Origin: an uncultured bacterium
GTDB lineage: Bacteria > Pseudomonadota > Alphaproteobacteria > Sphingomonadales > Sphingomonadaceae
Assembly: GCA_942636505.2 (NCBI GenBank)
Contig: CALOGB020000001.1
Span: 1-62,522, forward strand
Direction of reading: 5' to 3'
Length of the DNA: 62,522 bases
Made by a program: the position numbers and the translations under genes. Below, piece by piece: positions 61,107 to 62,522 of this stretch. Under the pieces are notes generated by a model. That model searched no databases, was not told the origin of the DNA, and was given only the letters and a program-made list of their open reading frames with translations. Position 1 is the first letter of the stretch. Each line of letters begins with the position of its first letter.

Positions 61107-62522
61107 AATAGGCCTGACGTCCGGGTCCGGGCTCTGGTCGGGACGGCTGGGACTCGGCTGGCTGATCGCGGGCGAGTGGCGGTTCCACCCTGCCCGCTTC
61201 CTGTTGACGGCAGTCGCGATCGCGGTCGGCGTGGCGCTCGGTTTTGCGGTGCATCTCGTCAACGGATCGGCGCTGGAGTCGTTCGACGGCGCGATGCGCG
61301 GCGTCAGCGGTGCCGCCGAACTGTCGGTCCGCGCAACCAGCCCGCTCGGCTTCGACGAACGCCTCTATCCCCGCGTCGCGCGTGCCGATGGCGTCGGCGA
61401 TGCCAGCCCGGTGCTCCGCCTCGATGCGCGGATCGGCAAGGCGCGGCTGACGCTGCTGGGCGTCGACGTGATCCGGGCGGCTACGGTCACGCCGTCGCTG
61501 ATCGGCATCCGCCCGCGTGGTCCCGATACCGGCAACGATACGGCGTTCGACGAGTCCGCGCTGTTCCTGTCACGCGCGGCGCTGACCCAGGTCGGTGCCA
61601 AGATCGGCACGCGATTGGTCGTCGTCGCCAGTGGCCGGTCGGTGCCGCTGCGGGTGGCGGGCACGCTGCCGGCGACGGACGAATCGACCGCGGTCGGCGT
61701 CATGGATATCGCCGCGGCGCAGTGGCGGTTCGGGCGTCTCGGGCGGATCGATCGGCTCGACCTGGCGCTATCGGATCGCGCGACCGCGGAGCCGGCGTTG
61801 CGCGCGATCCTGCCCGCGGACGCGATCCTGTCGACCGCCGAGACGCAGAACGCGCAGGGCGATGCATTGTCGCGCGCGTACCGCGTCAATCTCGACATGC
61901 TGGCGCTGGTCGCGCTGCTGACCGGCGGTTTCCTCGTCTATTCGGCGCAGTCGCTGTCGGTGGTGCGGCGGCAACGCGCGTTCGCATTGCTCCGGACATT
62001 GGGCATGCCGCGCGCCGCAATCATCGCCGCGGTCGTGATCGAGGGGCTTGCGATCGGACTGGTCGGCGCGGCGGCGGGATTGGCGGCAGGGTACGGCCTG
62101 GCATGGGCGGCCCTCCACTGGTTCGGTGGCGACCTCGGTGCGGGCTATTTCGGCGGCAGCACCGCGCGCGTCGTGATCCAGCCCGGCGCCGCGATCGGGT
62201 TTTTCGCGCTCGGCCTGCTCGCGGCGATCCTCGGCAGCGCGTTGCCCGCCCGAGTCGCGGCGCGGGCTGAACCGGCCGCAGCGCTCAAGAACGCCGGCGA
62301 CGTACTCGATCCGCGGCTGCCGGTCGCTTGGTGGCCCGCTGCCGTGCTGCTCATCGCAGGGGGCGGCGCGTCGCTGTTGCCCGCGATCGCCGGGCTGCCG
62401 CTGTTCGGTTTCCTGGGGATGGCGCTGATGCTCGCTGGCGGCGTCGCGGGCGTGCCGTTGTTCGCGCGCACGCTGCTGACCCCGCTGGCAAGGCGGAAGC
62501 GAGGAAGCGTGCCCGGCCTGCT
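61096..62522 (+). CDS. FtsX-like ABC transporter permease (partial)
   Basis: The frame runs from GTG 61096 (VAPKIGLTSGS) past the right edge; 475 codons are visible. A first transmembrane helix (FLLTAVAIAVGVALGFAVHL, about 35-54) is followed by a periplasmic MacB-like domain, then the FtsX core with FALLRTLGMPRAA (about 295-307), and three or more helices. It is the YbbP-like permease partner of the preceding ATPase. Family members have about 800 residues, so roughly half is missing from the window. Confidence 0.93.
   Translation, partial: MAPKIGLTSGSGLWSGRLGLGWLIAGEWRFHPARFLLTAVAIAVGVALGFAVHLVNGSALESFDGAMRGVSGAAELSVRATSPLGFDERLYPRVARADGVGDASPVLRLDARIGKARLTLLGVDVIRAATVTPSLIGIRPRGPDTGNDTAFDESALFLSRAALTQVGAKIGTRLVVVASGRSVPLRVAGTLPATDESTAVGVMDIAAAQWRFGRLGRIDRLDLALSDRATAEPALRAILPADAILSTAETQNAQGDALSRAYRVNLDMLALVALLTGGFLVYSAQSLSVVRRQRAFALLRTLGMPRAAIIAAVVIEGLAIGLVGAAAGLAAGYGLAWAALHWFGGDLGAGYFGGSTARVVIQPGAAIGFFALGLLAAILGSALPARVAARAEPAAALKNAGDVLDPRLPVAWWPAAVLLIAGGGASLLPAIAGLPLFGFLGMALMLAGGVAGVPLFARTLLTPLARRKRGSVPGL

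Noticed and set aside
61176..62270. Plus-strand frame of 364 codons
   Set aside because: Arg-rich and without motifs; the overlapping frame from GTG 61096 encodes a clear FtsX-like permease.

Overview
The window looks like a chromosomal segment of a sphingomonad (Alphaproteobacteria, probably Sphingomonas or a close relative). This is inferred from the GC-rich coding style of the right two thirds, an alphaproteobacterial LexA box (GAAC-N7-GAAC) in front of an imuA-imuB-dnaE2 cassette, a three-gene proton-translocating transhydrogenase, a tiny aa3-type oxidase subunit IV gene, and the families of the accessory proteins. No rRNA is present, so the genus is an inference.

Region 1 (1-29,824) is a large surface-polysaccharide locus. 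On the minus strand lie an export/assembly block (Wza-like lipoprotein, Wzc-like Wzz/BY-kinase, a TPR/beta-sandwich protein, a Q-rich secreted protein, two small lipoproteins), a Wzx-type flippase, an exostosin-like glycosyltransferase and a Tat-exported pectate-lyase-fold protein. On the plus strand a tightly coupled operon (9,983-16,966, mostly ATGA overlaps) encodes a polymerase-like membrane protein, an acetyltransferase, four glycosyltransferases and a WbpV/WreQ-like reductase. It is followed by a small initiating phosphoglycosyl transferase (minus), a WbpM/WreV-like 4,6-dehydratase and an O-antigen-ligase-type protein. Sugar-nucleotide genes follow: gmd-fcl (GDP-L-fucose), manC (GDP-mannose), rmlCBDA (dTDP-L-rhamnose) and a UDP-glucuronate 4-epimerase. 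Together they predict a Wzx/Wzy-type glycan started on QuiNAc or FucNAc and containing some of L-Fuc, L-Rha, Man and GalA, with O-acetylation. Genes left of about 21.15 kb are visibly more AT-rich than gmd onward, which suggests an imported serotype-like core.

Region 2 (30-36 kb) holds a DUF1176 lipoprotein, a 3-hydroxyacyl-CoA dehydrogenase, and a gene-poor stretch bounded by tRNA-Pro(TGG) and tRNA-Val(TAC). Between the tRNAs lie a double-HTH regulator, a small unknown protein and a tyrosine recombinase: a small island or island remnant.

Region 3 (36-49 kb) is core-like: a winged-helix protein, pntAA-pntAB-pntB interrupted by a DUF559 nuclease-like gene flanked by inverted palindromic repeats, an aa3 oxidase subunit IV, a sigma-54 response regulator, three small unknowns, DUF72, a Crp/Fnr regulator divergent from an aldolase/alpha-hydroxyacid dehydrogenase pair, and a thioredoxin-LON-small ORF-Trm112 operon.

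Region 4 (49-62.5 kb) contains the SOS mutagenesis cassette imuA-imuB-dnaE2, in which dnaE2 carries an in-frame copy of the same palindromic repeat family and is followed by a diverged duplication of its own 3' end. Beyond it are a secreted MORN-repeat protein, tRNA-Gly(GCC), a penicillin-acylase-family hydrolase, and an ABC transporter (ATPase plus FtsX-like permease) whose permease runs off the right edge.

The most unusual structure is the repeat family of about 50 bp arms. One inverted pair brackets a DUF559 gene inside an essential-type operon, another sits inside an open reading frame without breaking it, and a related pair lies beside the duplicated dnaE2 end.
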